From NCBI GenBank assembly GCA_004134995.1, contig REGP01000002.1, positions 930,001 through 994,000 of the forward strand: DNA of 64,000 nt. Reading direction: 5' to 3'. Each line of letters starts with the position of its first letter. The first letter of the stretch is position 1. Made by a program: the position numbers and the translations under genes. The notes beneath the pieces are model-generated. The model was not told where the DNA came from. It ran no database searches and saw nothing but the letters and a program-made list of their open reading frames with translations. Shown here one piece after another: positions 19,145 to 28,290 of this stretch. Origin of the DNA: Oxalobacteraceae bacterium CAVE-383. Its GTDB lineage: Bacteria; Pseudomonadota; Gammaproteobacteria; Burkholderiales; Burkholderiaceae_D.

Positions 19145-21625
19145 TTATGGATTTCTGTCACGAGGCCCCCATGCATGCATTATCCGGGAGAATATCTTTT
19201 CCTTTTCAATGCGCATTGCGCCGGGATATAAAAAAAGCCCAAGCCGGCCATCCCGGATATCTTGCTGAAGTCCGGCACGGGAAAGACGCTTGACGTCCTG
19301 TTCCAGGAGCAAGAGGGTCTTGAGTGACCGGGCCTGCCTGAGGTTGTCTGGAAGCTCGGATTTTTCCTCCGGAATCGCAAGCGACAGATAAGCGGATTCC
19401 GGGCCGTTGATGTCGCGCCCGATCCGGTCAAGTTCCAATAGAAGATCGGAGAATGCATTGCGTGTCGCAATATTGGCCTCTTTGATTGCGAGCGGCAAAA
19501 CGAAGCCGTTCAGCGGGTCGCAGGCGAGAATATCGTTGACCTGTGAAGCGTTCAATATACGGCTTGAATAGGCCTTTTCGATGATCCTGCCAAGCGCGGC
19601 CACGGTAGCGCCGTGCCCGTTTTCGATGGCTGATGCCAGTGCCGGGGAATGGTCGTCGTTGCTCCGGCATTTCAGCAGCGAAAAAAGGTCCGACGAATTC
19701 AGATATCCTTTTTTATGGGCGGAAAACAATAGTTCGCCGAACGCGTCTATTTGCCGATGCAAGCCCAGTTCCAGGCCGAGCGCCAGTCCGGGGACGCCGC
19801 CCGTATCGCGTGCCGCCAGAAAATGCGCCAGCTGGTCCGATAGAAAATAGCCTTTTTCCATCGCTTGCATGAGGATTCCGCCAAGCGCCGCGATCGCCGC
19901 GGGATCGATGGGATTGCATAACGCACGATGCAGAAGCGGAACACCGTAAATTCCACCCTCGAGGACAGCCCCGGCGAGAACGGAGGCGCGCACGCTGACC
20001 GGTGCTTGCAGCAGCATGTCTCCCAATGCGCCGAGCATGGCGGCATCGGCCCGCAGCATGGCCTTGAAAAATACGGCATTGCCGAAAGCGTCAGTTACGG
20101 ATAAAAGTTGCGCCGCATCGAACTTGCACGCCGCCAGATCGGACGGGGCGCCGCCGGCAACGATCGCATTTGCGAGTTCCCGCCGTTTTTTCAGATTCAG
20201 TTGTAAAACCGTTTGCGTGTGTTTTTCGAAAAATGCGGTCGATAGCGTCTTGACTTTGGCAAGCAACTGCGTCATGTCTGCCTCGGCCAGCCAGGCAGCG
20301 GGGAAATGCCGCAGTAAATCCTGTTCCGAGGAATTCAGAAGGGCCGAGGCGAGGGCGGCTCCAGCCGTTGCGCCGAATTCATCCGGCCGGCTTCCCGCCA
20401 AATGCCTCGCTTGCAGCAGGGTCTCGTTGCCGTTCTCGCTCGCCCAGATCAGCTGGCTGCCGTAATGCCTGACCTCGATTTCAGCGGCGCCGGCGGAATG
20501 TTTGAGCAGTGTCGCGGGCCGGAAGGCGTCTGTCAGCATATCGGGTTTGAACAAGCTGCCCGATTGCAGAATCTTCAGTGCGAGCAGGGCGGGATCGCGA
20601 TTGAGGCGATACCGTATTGCATCGCCGTCCTCGAGCGGGCTGATAAAACAGGCGATATCGGCATCGCCGCAGCGTTCCTTCAGCGGCACCATGGCGTCTT
20701 GCAGATGCGCATAGAAGAACCCGGCGTCGAACGATCCGGAAGTATCGTCCGTATGCGCGTCACTGAAATTGCTCTGCATCGTATTGGCAAACTCGGACAG
20801 GCATTCGTCGGCCAGCACCAGCGCCATCCTGGTGGGCGTCATGCGCTGCAGAATATATTGGAGGCATTCGTCGATATGCTGCTCCGTCAATCCGGAGCCG
20901 GCGGCATGGCGATCTTCTTGCGTAGGCAAGCCCAATGCGGCGGCCACGCCGTTCTGCAATTTGGTGACGAAATGCGTGTGCATGCCGCCTTCGGCATCGT
21001 CGATGCCGGATTGCCTGAGATATTCGATCACCAGTTGCCTTGCCATTGCTTCTTTAAGCCGGTGTGCGTCGCTGCCGCCCTGCATCAACCGCAGCGTATT
21101 CGAGGAAAGCGCCAATTGGGTTGCTGCGCCTTCGGGACAGAACGCGATATTCACAGCCAGTTCTTCGACGACATCGAGGCGGCAGGTCAAAGGCAGCGTT
21201 TCGTCGTCGAGTTGCAGCAGCAATTGATCGAGCGCGCGTTTGCCGGCGCCAAACAGTATTTCCTTTTTGCCCTCGTAGTAGTGGTTTTTCTTGTTGAAAA
21301 GCCGATCTTGCAAACGGGTGAATTCTTCATTCCTGGCGCTTGCCTGGGCGGCGCCAAGATGCTTCTCCAGGAATTTTTTCAGCACGTTCAATTGCGAAAT
21401 ATATTCCTGCCTGAAATCCGTGAATTCGGGACGCTTCTCGAACGCGATCGCGGACCCGTGCAGTTCAGGCACGTAGGCCAACGCCGGCGCGGACGATTCT
21501 TGCGGTAATGATGCGTCCTGAGGAGAGGACTGAGAAGCGGACTGAGAAGCGGACTGATAAAAGGACGCGGTAAATGCGGGACGAACCGGAGACGCCGGAA
21601 TCCGCTCTTGCATGGAAATGGTCAT
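19145..21625 (-). CDS. Large repeat protein of unknown function, island paralogue C
   Basis: 826 residues, on the opposite strand and convergent with paralogue B (14 bases between stops). N-terminal FTASFYQ (18-24) aligns with FTPTFFQ and FTPDFFK of the other two and is followed by a Ser/Gln microrepeat SASQSASQSS, visible in DNA as a duplicated segment at about 21530-21555. The shared block reads KEILFGAGKRALDQLLLQLD, FCPEGAATQLAL, KLQNGVAAALGLPTQEDR and MTPTRMALVLADECLSEF. C-terminal repeats occupy residues about 549-745. Neither a signal peptide nor a membrane helix is seen. The Ser-rich, disordered leader would suit a type III-like secretion signal, but no secretion genes are in the window. 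ATG 21625 is used; an ATG at 21613 is an alternative. Confidence 0.75.
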   Translation of the reverse strand: MTISMQERIPASPVRPAFTASFYQSASQSASQSSPQDASLPQESSAPALAYVPELHGSAIAFEKRPEFTDFRQEYISQLNVLKKFLEKHLGAAQASARNEEFTRLQDRLFNKKNHYYEGKKEILFGAGKRALDQLLLQLDDETLPLTCRLDVVEELAVNIAFCPEGAATQLALSSNTLRLMQGGSDAHRLKEAMARQLVIEYLRQSGIDDAEGGMHTHFVTKLQNGVAAALGLPTQEDRHAAGSGLTEQHIDECLQYILQRMTPTRMALVLADECLSEFANTMQSNFSDAHTDDTSGSFDAGFFYAHLQDAMVPLKERCGDADIACFISPLEDGDAIRYRLNRDPALLALKILQSGSLFKPDMLTDAFRPATLLKHSAGAAEIEVRHYGSQLIWASENGNETLLQARHLAGSRPDEFGATAGAALASALLNSSEQDLLRHFPAAWLAEADMTQLLAKVKTLSTAFFEKHTQTVLQLNLKKRRELANAIVAGGAPSDLAACKFDAAQLLSVTDAFGNAVFFKAMLRADAAMLGALGDMLLQAPVSVRASVLAGAVLEGGIYGVPLLHRALCNPIDPAAIAALGGILMQAMEKGYFLSDQLAHFLAARDTGGVPGLALGLELGLHRQIDAFGELLFSAHKKGYLNSSDLFSLLKCRSNDDHSPALASAIENGHGATVAALGRIIEKAYSSRILNASQVNDILACDPLNGFVLPLAIKEANIATRNAFSDLLLELDRIGRDINGPESAYLSLAIPEEKSELPDNLRQARSLKTLLLLEQDVKRLSRAGLQQDIRDGRLGLFLYPGAMRIEKEKIFSRIMHAWGPRDRNP
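19391..19981 (-). repeat. Tandem 48-52-residue protein repeats in paralogue C
   Basis: Residues 549-600 (52), 601-648 (48), 649-697 (49) and 698 to about 745 repeat the pattern seen in paralogue B: HFLAARDTGGVPGLALGLEL, SLLKCRSNDDHSPALASAI and DILACDPLNGFVLPLAIKEA start the last three units. The conserved FGELL or LGRII segment and a Gly or Arg before the turn occupy the same positions as in paralogue B. Confidence 0.78.
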
Positions 21626-21742
21626 GGATTGCCTGATGGTTTGTTGAGGTCGACGTCTTGCAGATCGTCGGGTGACCTGTAAACCTTATCAGGCAGTGAA
21701 GGGCTTGCGCAGCCATCGCGGCTTGCGATTTTTATTTAAAAA

Positions 21743-21785
21743 AATTGAATAATAATTCTTATAGGATAATTTTTATTATTCAATT
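21743..21785. repeat. AT-rich 13-base inverted repeat
   Basis: Perfect arms AATTGAATAATAA (21743-21755) and TTATTATTCAATT (21773-21785) around a 17-base AT-rich loop. It lies between the end of the anti-sigma gene and the start of paralogue C, both on the minus strand. It may be a weak terminator, a protein-binding site, or part of an AT-rich promoter region for paralogue C. The rest of 21626-21834 shows nothing gene-like. Confidence 0.55.
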
Positions 21786-21834
21786 CTTGTGCGTGGAAAT
21801 GCCGTCGATTTTCGGCGATCCGGATCGCATGACA

Positions 21835-22662
21835 TCATGACGCCGCTTCGAGCTGCCGGTACACCGCATCGGCGATATGCCCCAGCGCGGCTTTCGGCAT
21901 GGCGGCCGACAGGGCATAACCGAATTTGCCGTCGATCCAGTAAAACACGCTGACGCCGTTTTCCTGCGAAAAGCGGAAAGCGGTTTCATGCTTGCCTTCC
22001 TGCTCGGTCGAGACATACAGCGTCAGGCGGGCGCCGGCATTGTCCTGATACATGAATTGCGCCACCGGACCGTCGTCGCCCGGCAGCAAACGGCCGCCGA
22101 TCAGATCGTAGCCGAGCGCGTGCAGTTTCGGCGGCCGCAGCGCCGTGCCGAGGCGCTTCGACAGCCAGGCCACCAGATGCGCTTCCTGGTCGATGCCGAC
22201 TTCCACCGGATGGCGCGCTTCGGGACTGAAGGTAACGTGCGCGATGGCCGCGTGCCGGGCCAGATCGTCGCCGCCATGGATGTACGCCGCATCCTGGGCG
22301 GTGGCCATGGTCATGTTGCCGTCCCGGGCGGTGGCGGCATGCAGCAGCCAGCCGCCGATGCCGCTGCACAAGGCCAATACCGCGCAGGCCGCCAGTTGGC
22401 GCCAGTGCGATGCGAACAGCCCGAGGTTTGCCGCCGGCGCAGGCAGCGGCGACGGCACAGTCAGATGCCGCGGCGCCGGTTCTTGCAGGATCGGATCGAA
22501 CAGGGCGTGCAAGGCGCGGTTCTGTTCGCGATAGGCGGCGATGCGTTCGGCCTCGGCCGGGCGCGCCTGCAGATAGGCCTCGATTTCAGCGCGGCGCGCG
22601 GCCGGCAGCAGCTCATCGACGTAGGCCTGCAGTTCTTGTTCGGTGACGGGGAATTGATTCAT
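21835..22662 (-). CDS. Anti-sigma factor (transmembrane)
   Basis: 275-residue single-pass membrane protein. The N-terminal cytoplasmic part (TEQELQAYVDELLPAARRAE, then Arg/Ala-rich helices) matches the anti-sigma domain of proteobacterial FecR/RskA-like regulators and lacks a zinc-binding His-Cys-Cys set. A Pro-rich linker precedes one membrane helix (WRQLAACAVLALCSGIGGWL, residues about 87-106). The rest is a periplasmic domain containing QEAHLVAWLSKRLG. The start overlaps the ECF sigma stop by four bases, a coupling typical of sigma/anti-sigma pairs. It presumably holds the sigma factor at the membrane until a periplasmic signal arrives. Confidence 0.87.
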   Translation of the reverse strand: MNQFPVTEQELQAYVDELLPAARRAEIEAYLQARPAEAERIAAYREQNRALHALFDPILQEPAPRHLTVPSPLPAPAANLGLFASHWRQLAACAVLALCSGIGGWLLHAATARDGNMTMATAQDAAYIHGGDDLARHAAIAHVTFSPEARHPVEVGIDQEAHLVAWLSKRLGTALRPPKLHALGYDLIGGRLLPGDDGPVAQFMYQDNAGARLTLYVSTEQEGKHETAFRFSQENGVSVFYWIDGKFGYALSAAMPKAALGHIADAVYRQLEAAS

Positions 22663-23165
22663 TTCACCACCTTCAGGGAAGACACGGCGGCGCGGCCGTC
22701 AAGCGCCAGGCGCAGGCGCTCGCGCGCGCGGGACAGGCGCGACATCACCGTGCCGATCGGTACGTCCAGCGTGGCGGCGACTTGTTCATAGGACATCTGT
22801 TCCAGCGCCACCAGCAATAATATTTCGCGCTGTTCCACCGGCAGCGCCGCCAGGGCGCGGTCCATCTCGCGCAGTTGCAGGCCTTGCGTGTGGTCGCCCG
22901 CCGCATCGGGAAAAATGGTGTCGTCGTCGATTGCCTCGGTGGCGATGGCGGGCTTGCGGTAGCTGTCGATATGAAGGTTGTGCATGATGGTAAATAGCCA
23001 GGCGCGCATGTCGCCGTCGCGCTGGCGCGTGGCCAGCTTGCGCCAGCCGCGTTCCAGCGTGTCCTGCACCAGATCGTCGGCGCTATTGCGATCGCCGACC
23101 AGCGCGCGCGCATAGCGCCGCAGGCTGGGCAGACAGGACAACAATTGCGCGCTTGCTTCGTGCAT
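22659..23165 (-). CDS. ECF-family RNA polymerase sigma factor
   Basis: 168 residues with sigma-2 and sigma-4 regions only. Sigma-2 includes SADDLVQDTLERGWRKLA and MRAWLFTIMHNLHIDSYRK; sigma-4 includes LPVEQREILLLVALEQMSYE and the helix-turn-helix VPIGTVMSRLSRARERLR. It directs RNA polymerase to stress or envelope-response promoters. It is followed with overlap by its anti-sigma factor and preceded, 52 bases away, by a secreted COG4315 protein that is a likely target or operon partner. Confidence 0.93.
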   Translation of the reverse strand: MHEASAQLLSCLPSLRRYARALVGDRNSADDLVQDTLERGWRKLATRQRDGDMRAWLFTIMHNLHIDSYRKPAIATEAIDDDTIFPDAAGDHTQGLQLREMDRALAALPVEQREILLLVALEQMSYEQVAATLDVPIGTVMSRLSRARERLRLALDGRAAVSSLKVVK

Positions 23166-23217
23166 CGAATGCTCCGGCGATCGGTTTGGGTGACATTTTT
23201 TCCGGATGGCCGGCGGC

Positions 23218-23592
23218 TCAGTCCTTGACGACGTGCCAGATATCCTTGAAGTTGTCGCCGGCGGCGTCGCCCGGGTTTTTATCGGAAGCGAATGTATACA
23301 GCGGCTTGCCCTTGTAGGTCAATTGCATTGTGCCGTCTTCGCGCTTGATCGAACCGTACGGGGCCTTCAGGCTGGTATCGGTGGTGACGACCGCGGGCCA
23401 CAGGCCGGTGCATGCGCCGGCGCAGGCGCTCTTGCCGCTGTCGGCGGTGTCCTTGTCGAAGGTATAGACGGTCATGCCGCCGGTCGTGACCAGCTTGCCG
23501 CCGTCTTTTTTGACGTCCGCGGCATGCGACAGGGCGGCGACGGACAGCAGCGCGGCGATCAGGGACGAATTCAGGATTGTTGAGCATTTCAT
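23218..23592 (-). CDS. COG4315-type secreted repeat protein
   Basis: 124 residues with a cleavable signal peptide (to about SHA, residue 23). It carries two copies of the short aromatic repeat characteristic of COG4315 lipoprotein-like proteins: VYTFDKDTADSGKSAC and PLYTFASDKNPGD. A Cys-rich segment SACAGACTGLWPAV lies between them. A strong ribosome site AGGAGATAT precedes the ATG. Function of the family is unknown. Gene order with the ECF sigma and anti-sigma genes suggests it is part of the same envelope-stress or redox regulon. Confidence 0.85.
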   Translation of the reverse strand: MKCSTILNSSLIAALLSVAALSHAADVKKDGGKLVTTGGMTVYTFDKDTADSGKSACAGACTGLWPAVVTTDTSLKAPYGSIKREDGTMQLTYKGKPLYTFASDKNPGDAAGDNFKDIWHVVKD

Positions 23593-23958
23593 GGGGATAT
23601 CTCCTTGGAGCGTTCGGTGGATGAAGGGGCCTGCAAAGGGATAGACGAGGGGTGGGCCGGTTTATTCCATGGCGGCCGGATTTTTGTGCAAATTTATGGA
23701 AATGTCTTATTTTTGTGACAAATTTGCCCATGGCGCCGCCAGCTTCGAATCGTCCCGGCAAATATGCTACCCTGCGGAAAATAGCATTAAAAATGAATTA
23801 AATAAAAAATAGAAATACGAGACAAACCATAACGGTCTCATCTGCACCGTTTGGCACCGATTATCGACCAGAAGCACCGCCGGGCCGGCCGAATGCGCTT
23901 ATGCAACGCATTTGCCGTCAATGGCTGCGTTTCGCATCCGCTTTCAGGAAATGCATTT

Positions 23959-26097
23959 GTGTTAATTGAATCCGAGATCAATCTGGCGCGCGATATCCCC
24001 GCCAGGGACGGCAAGTACCGAACCATCGTGGAGACGATGGAGGACGCCTATTACGAGGTCGATCTGTTCGGCCGGCTGGTATTCGCCAATACGGCATTGT
24101 CGCGCCTGCTGGGCTATGCGCTCGATGAAATCATCGGCAAGAGCAACCGCCTGTTCATGACGCAGCGCGCGGTGGCGACGGTGTTCGCCGCCTTCAGCGA
24201 GGTGTACCGGACCGGCGCGCCCAGGCGCAATCAGGATTGGGAGCATATCCACAAGGACGGCAGCCTGATCCATGTCGAAGGATCGGTGCAATTGACGCGC
24301 GACGAAGCGGGTGCGCCGATCGGTTTTCGCGGCATTTTGCGCGATGTGACCGTGCGCCGCAAAATCGAACACGAACTGCGCGAGAGCGAGATGCGTTTTC
24401 GCGCGCTGACCAATCTGTCTTCCGACTGGTATTGGGAGCAGGATGCCGAATTCCGCTACACGCGCATGGAAAGCCGGCACAAGAATCTGGATTCGACCCA
24501 GGCTTCCTTTCTCGGCAAGCGGCCGTGGGAAAGCGATCTGCAGATCCAGGACGAAGGCGGCTGGGCCGGGCATTGCGCGGCGCTGGCGGCCAATCAAACC
24601 TTCCGCGATGTGGTCATGCATCGCCTGCTGCCAGGCCAGAAGCCGTATTACATCAGCGTCAGCGGCGCGCCTATTTTCGATGAAGACGGCAGGCCTATCG
24701 GCTACCGCGGCGTTTCGCGCGAGATTACCGACCAGCGCCTGGCCGAGCAGCGCATCCGGCATCTGGCCACGCATGACAGCCTGACCGATCTGCCGAACCG
24801 CCTGATGTTCAGCCAGATGGTGGCGGCGGCGCTGGAGCAGGGCCGCCGCTGCCTTGGCGGATTTGCGGTGCTGTTCCTGGATCTGGACCGCTTCAAGTTC
24901 ATCAACGATTCGCTGGGCCATGAAGCCGGCGACAAGCTGCTGCAGGAAATCGCCATCCGCCTGCAGCAGGCCATCGGCCACGGCGATGCGATCGCGCGCA
25001 TGGGCGGCGACGAGTTCGTGGTGCTGGTGCGGGAAGTCGCCGATACCGTCCGGGTCAGCGAGGTGGCCGGCAATCTGCTGGCGGCGGCGGCCGGCTCGTT
25101 CATGCTGGGCCAGCAGGAATGCAATGTCACGGCCAGCATCGGCATCGCCATGTATCCGGCGCACGGCGAGGACGAGCAGACCTTGATGAAGCATGCCGAC
25201 GCGGCGATGTATCTGGCCAAGGACCAGGGCAAAAACAATTTCAAGTTCTACAGCCGGGATATCGAAGCATGCTCGCATGAACGGCTGGCGCTGGAAGCGA
25301 ATCTGCGGCGGGCGCTGGCGCAGAATGAATTGTCGGTGGTTTACCAGCCCAAGCTCGATTTGCGCAGCGGCATGATCAAGGGCGTGGAGGCATTGCTGCG
25401 CTGGAACAGCCCGGCGCTTGGGCAAATCGCGCCGTCCGAGTTCATCCCCTTCGCGGAAGAGCTGGGCCTGATCGTGCCGATCGGGAAATGGGTGCTGCAA
25501 ACCGCCTGCGCGCAAAATGTGGCCTGGCAGCGCGATGGTTTTGCGCCGATGCGCATGGCGGTCAATCTATCGGTGCGCCAGTTCAGCGACGAGAATTTGC
25601 TGCGCGATATCGCCGACGTGCTGGCGCAGACCGGCATGCCGCCGGAATTGCTGGAACTGGAGATTACCGAGGGCATGGTGATTCACCATCCCGACCGCGT
25701 GCTGCAATTGTTGCTGGCGATCAAGGAGATGGGCGTACAACTGGCGATCGACGATTTCGGCACCGGTTATTCGTCGTTGGGCCAATTGAAGAATTTTCCG
25801 CTCGATACGCTCAAGGTGGACCGCTCGTTCATCAACGACATTCCGGGCAATGCCGGCGCCCGCGCCATCGCGCAGGCCACCATCGCGATGGGCAAGGCGA
25901 TGCAATTGACCGTGGTCGCCGAAGGCGTCGAAACCGCCGAGCAGGCCGCATTTTTGCGGGAACACGGCTGCGACCAGATGCAGGGCTACCATTTCAGTCC
26001 GGCATTGAGCGCCGATGCACTGCGGGAGCTGCTGCGGCGCCACACGCCGGAAGCCGCGGCCCATGCCTGCGTTCCTGTTCAAAGCCCCTTAGGCTGA
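23959..26097 (+). CDS. PAS-PAS-GGDEF-EAL cyclic-di-GMP signalling protein
   Basis: About 712 residues, soluble. PAS domain 1 covers roughly residues 15-135 (YRTIVETMEDAYYEVDLFGR), PAS 2 roughly 145-265 (FRALTNLSSDWYWEQDAEFR). The cyclase domain has ARMGGDEFVVLV, an intact GGDEF; the inhibitory RxxD site is lost (the Arg position is Gly). The phosphodiesterase domain has KGVEALLRWNSP (EAL), NLSVRQF, LEITEGMV, DDFGTGYSSLG and LKVDRSF, all catalytic residues present. A GTG at 23959 with AGGAA eight bases upstream is preferred to ATG 23893 or TTG 23851, which lack sites. 23593-23958 shows no other gene. Its 3' end overlaps the convergent thioredoxin gene by nine bases. Confidence 0.9.
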   Translation: MLIESEINLARDIPARDGKYRTIVETMEDAYYEVDLFGRLVFANTALSRLLGYALDEIIGKSNRLFMTQRAVATVFAAFSEVYRTGAPRRNQDWEHIHKDGSLIHVEGSVQLTRDEAGAPIGFRGILRDVTVRRKIEHELRESEMRFRALTNLSSDWYWEQDAEFRYTRMESRHKNLDSTQASFLGKRPWESDLQIQDEGGWAGHCAALAANQTFRDVVMHRLLPGQKPYYISVSGAPIFDEDGRPIGYRGVSREITDQRLAEQRIRHLATHDSLTDLPNRLMFSQMVAAALEQGRRCLGGFAVLFLDLDRFKFINDSLGHEAGDKLLQEIAIRLQQAIGHGDAIARMGGDEFVVLVREVADTVRVSEVAGNLLAAAAGSFMLGQQECNVTASIGIAMYPAHGEDEQTLMKHADAAMYLAKDQGKNNFKFYSRDIEACSHERLALEANLRRALAQNELSVVYQPKLDLRSGMIKGVEALLRWNSPALGQIAPSEFIPFAEELGLIVPIGKWVLQTACAQNVAWQRDGFAPMRMAVNLSVRQFSDENLLRDIADVLAQTGMPPELLELEITEGMVIHHPDRVLQLLLAIKEMGVQLAIDDFGTGYSSLGQLKNFPLDTLKVDRSFINDIPGNAGARAIAQATIAMGKAMQLTVVAEGVETAEQAAFLREHGCDQMQGYHFSPALSADALRELLRRHTPEAAAHACVPVQSPLG

Positions 26098-26418
26098 GGC
26101 GATTTGCGCCAGCGCCCGTGCGATGGCTTCGGCGTCGCCGGGGCGCACCAGCCGGGCCACTTCCTGTCCCTGCTTCAGGAAGATCAGCGTCGGCCACAGC
26201 TTGACCTTGAACGAGCGTCCGAGCGGCCGGCCGCGGCCGTCTTCCACCTTGATGTGCCGCACCGCGGGGTAATCGGCGAAGGCGGCCTCGATCAGCGGCT
26301 GGGCGGCTTTGCAATAGCCGCACCAGGGCGTGCCGAACTCGACGACGGCGGCGCCGCCGAGCGCATCGATCGCGGCGCGCGCGGGTTCTTCCGCGGCAAA
26401 GTCGGTGGTCATCGCCAT
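26089..26418 (-). CDS. Thioredoxin-family protein
   Basis: 109 residues, no signal peptide, so cytoplasmic. The redox motif is CGYC in FGTPWCGYCKAAQPLIE, where classical thioredoxins have CGPC; the cis-Pro loop is present as LWPTLIFLKQGQEVARLVRP. The Tyr between the cysteines should shift the redox potential towards that of glutaredoxin- or DsbA-like proteins, but that is inference. It is convergent with and overlaps the GGDEF-EAL gene by nine bases. Confidence 0.9.
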   Translation of the reverse strand: MAMTTDFAAEEPARAAIDALGGAAVVEFGTPWCGYCKAAQPLIEAAFADYPAVRHIKVEDGRGRPLGRSFKVKLWPTLIFLKQGQEVARLVRPGDAEAIARALAQIASA

Positions 26419-26684
26419 CGGATTTCCTTTCTGTCAAAACAATGCCTGATTGTAGCGCGCATGCCGGCGCGGGGAAAAAGGCGCTTGCGCGAAAAGGCCG
26501 AAGTTTTCCGGCGGTAATCTTTTGGGCGTTGTGCCTTTGCGACATATATCGCTCGCATATTGCTTGCGGCAAACGGCAATCGGTGTAATCTACATCAGCG
26601 TCAAATGCAGTCGAACACTGGGGTCGCAATACCGGCGGCGGCATCGCACAGAAAATAATCAATCAAACCAACCTTCGTGTGCCC

Positions 26685-28283
26685 ATGATGAACATTCTTA
26701 GAAGTATGCGTATTTCCTCCCGCCTGACTTTCGGCTTTACCATCGTCCTGATCCTGGCGATCACATGCACTTCGCTGGCGTTGTTCGTCGGCGAACGCAA
26801 CGCGGCGGCGACCCGGTTCATGATGGAAAAGCCGCTGACCAAGGAACGCCTGATTTCGGACTGGTATGTGCTGATTTATTCGGCGATCGCGCGCACCTCG
26901 ATGATTGCGCGCAGTTCCGATGAAAAGCTGGCCACCACCTTTGCCGACGTCATTTCGGAAAGCACCAAGCTGGGCTCCGAGAATATGAAGGGCATCGAGG
27001 CGCAACTGGTCACCGACGAGGAAAAAGACCTGTTCAAGAACATTGTCGGGCTGCGGGCGAAATATCAGGCCGGCAAGGACTTGGTGATGCAATCGCGCCA
27101 GGGCGGCGATGCGGCGGCCGGCGAGCGCGCCTATACCGACGTATTTGCGCCGGCGGCGGCGGCGTACCAGGCCAAGGTCAAGGACCTGCTGTCGATGCAG
27201 CGCAAGAATATCGACCGGATGGCGGCCGATATCGACGCCACTCATGCCCAGGGAATGCGCCTGACGATCATGCTGGGCATCTTGCTGGTCGGGATTGCCG
27301 TAATGGCGGTGCTGTTGATTTCACGCAGCATCACCAGGCCGCTGGCGCAAGCGCTGCATGTGGCCAAGACGGTGGCCGGCGGCGATCTGACGGCGGTGGT
27401 CGACCAGACCGGCAAGGATGAAATCGGCGAGCTGATGCGCGCGCTCAACGAGATGAACGATGCGCTGCGCAAGATTGTCGGGCAGGTGCAGCAGGGCACG
27501 GAACTGATCAGCACGGCGGCCGGCGAAATCGCCTCGGGCAATCTGGATTTGTCCTCGCGCACCGAGCAGCAGGCCGGTTCGCTCGAAGAAACCGCGGCCT
27601 CGATCGAACAATTGAGTTCGACCGTGAAGCAGAACGCCGAGAATGCGCGGCAGGCCAATCAATTGGCGCTGGATGCGTCCGACGTGGCGGTCAAGGGCAG
27701 CGGCATGGTGTCGCAAGTGGTCGATACCATGGGCGAGATCAATGCCTCGTCGAAAAAGATCGTCGACATCATCAGCGTCATCGACGGCATTGCCTTCCAG
27801 ACCAACATCCTGGCGTTGAACGCCGCGGTGGAAGCGGCGCGCGCCGGCGAGCAGGGCCGCGGCTTTGCGGTGGTGGCTTCCGAAGTGCGCAGCCTGGCGC
27901 AGCGCTCGGCGGCGGCGGCCAAGGAAATCAAGATACTGATCGACGATTCGGTCAGCAACGTCGACGTCGGCGCCAAGCTGGTCGACCAGGCCGGCGCGAC
28001 GATGCAGGAGATGGTGGCCAGCGTCAAGCGCGTGACCGACATCATGGGCGAGATTTCCGTCGCCAGCCAGGAGCAGAGTTCCGGCATCGAACAGATCAAC
28101 CGGGCGATCACGGAAATGGATGGCGTCACGCAGCAGAACGCCGCGCTGGTGGAAGAAGCCGCCGCCAGTTCGCAATTGCTGGAAGACCAGGCGGAAAAGC
28201 TGGCCCGGGCCGGCCGGCAATTCAACCTGGGCCCTGGCGGCGCCGCTGCAATGAACCCGGCGATGCTGCAGATTGAAGCTTGA
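26685..28283 (+). CDS. Methyl-accepting chemotaxis protein
   Basis: About 532 residues. The first membrane helix is LTFGFTIVLILAITCTSLAL, followed by a four-helix-bundle-type periplasmic sensor (residues about 35-185). Helix 2 (TIMLGILLVGIAVMAVLLIS) leads to HAMP (ITRPLAQALHVAKTVAGGDL). The long cytoplasmic coiled coil has the invariant CheA/CheW-binding tip [20 protein letters not shown]. No C-terminal CheR-docking pentapeptide is present. ATG 26685 or 26688 are both plausible; a GTG at 26679 is also in frame. It senses an unidentified small ligand. The 266 bases upstream (26419-26684) hold no evident gene. Confidence 0.93.
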   Translation: MMNILRSMRISSRLTFGFTIVLILAITCTSLALFVGERNAAATRFMMEKPLTKERLISDWYVLIYSAIARTSMIARSSDEKLATTFADVISESTKLGSENMKGIEAQLVTDEEKDLFKNIVGLRAKYQAGKDLVMQSRQGGDAAAGERAYTDVFAPAAAAYQAKVKDLLSMQRKNIDRMAADIDATHAQGMRLTIMLGILLVGIAVMAVLLISRSITRPLAQALHVAKTVAGGDLTAVVDQTGKDEIGELMRALNEMNDALRKIVGQVQQGTELISTAAGEIASGNLDLSSRTEQQAGSLEETAASIEQLSSTVKQNAENARQANQLALDASDVAVKGSGMVSQVVDTMGEINASSKKIVDIISVIDGIAFQTNILALNAAVEAARAGEQGRGFAVVASEVRSLAQRSAAAAKEIKILIDDSVSNVDVGAKLVDQAGATMQEMVASVKRVTDIMGEISVASQEQSSGIEQINRAITEMDGVTQQNAALVEEAAASSQLLEDQAEKLARAGRQFNLGPGGAAAMNPAMLQIEA

Positions 28284-28290
28284 GATAAAC

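Noticed and set aside
14160-21900. Plant-inducible-promoter or hrp boxes upstream of the island genes
   Set aside because: No TTCG-N16-TTCG pair or GGAACC-N15/16-CCAC box was seen upstream of any of the three starts, so type III regulation is not supported by promoter evidence.
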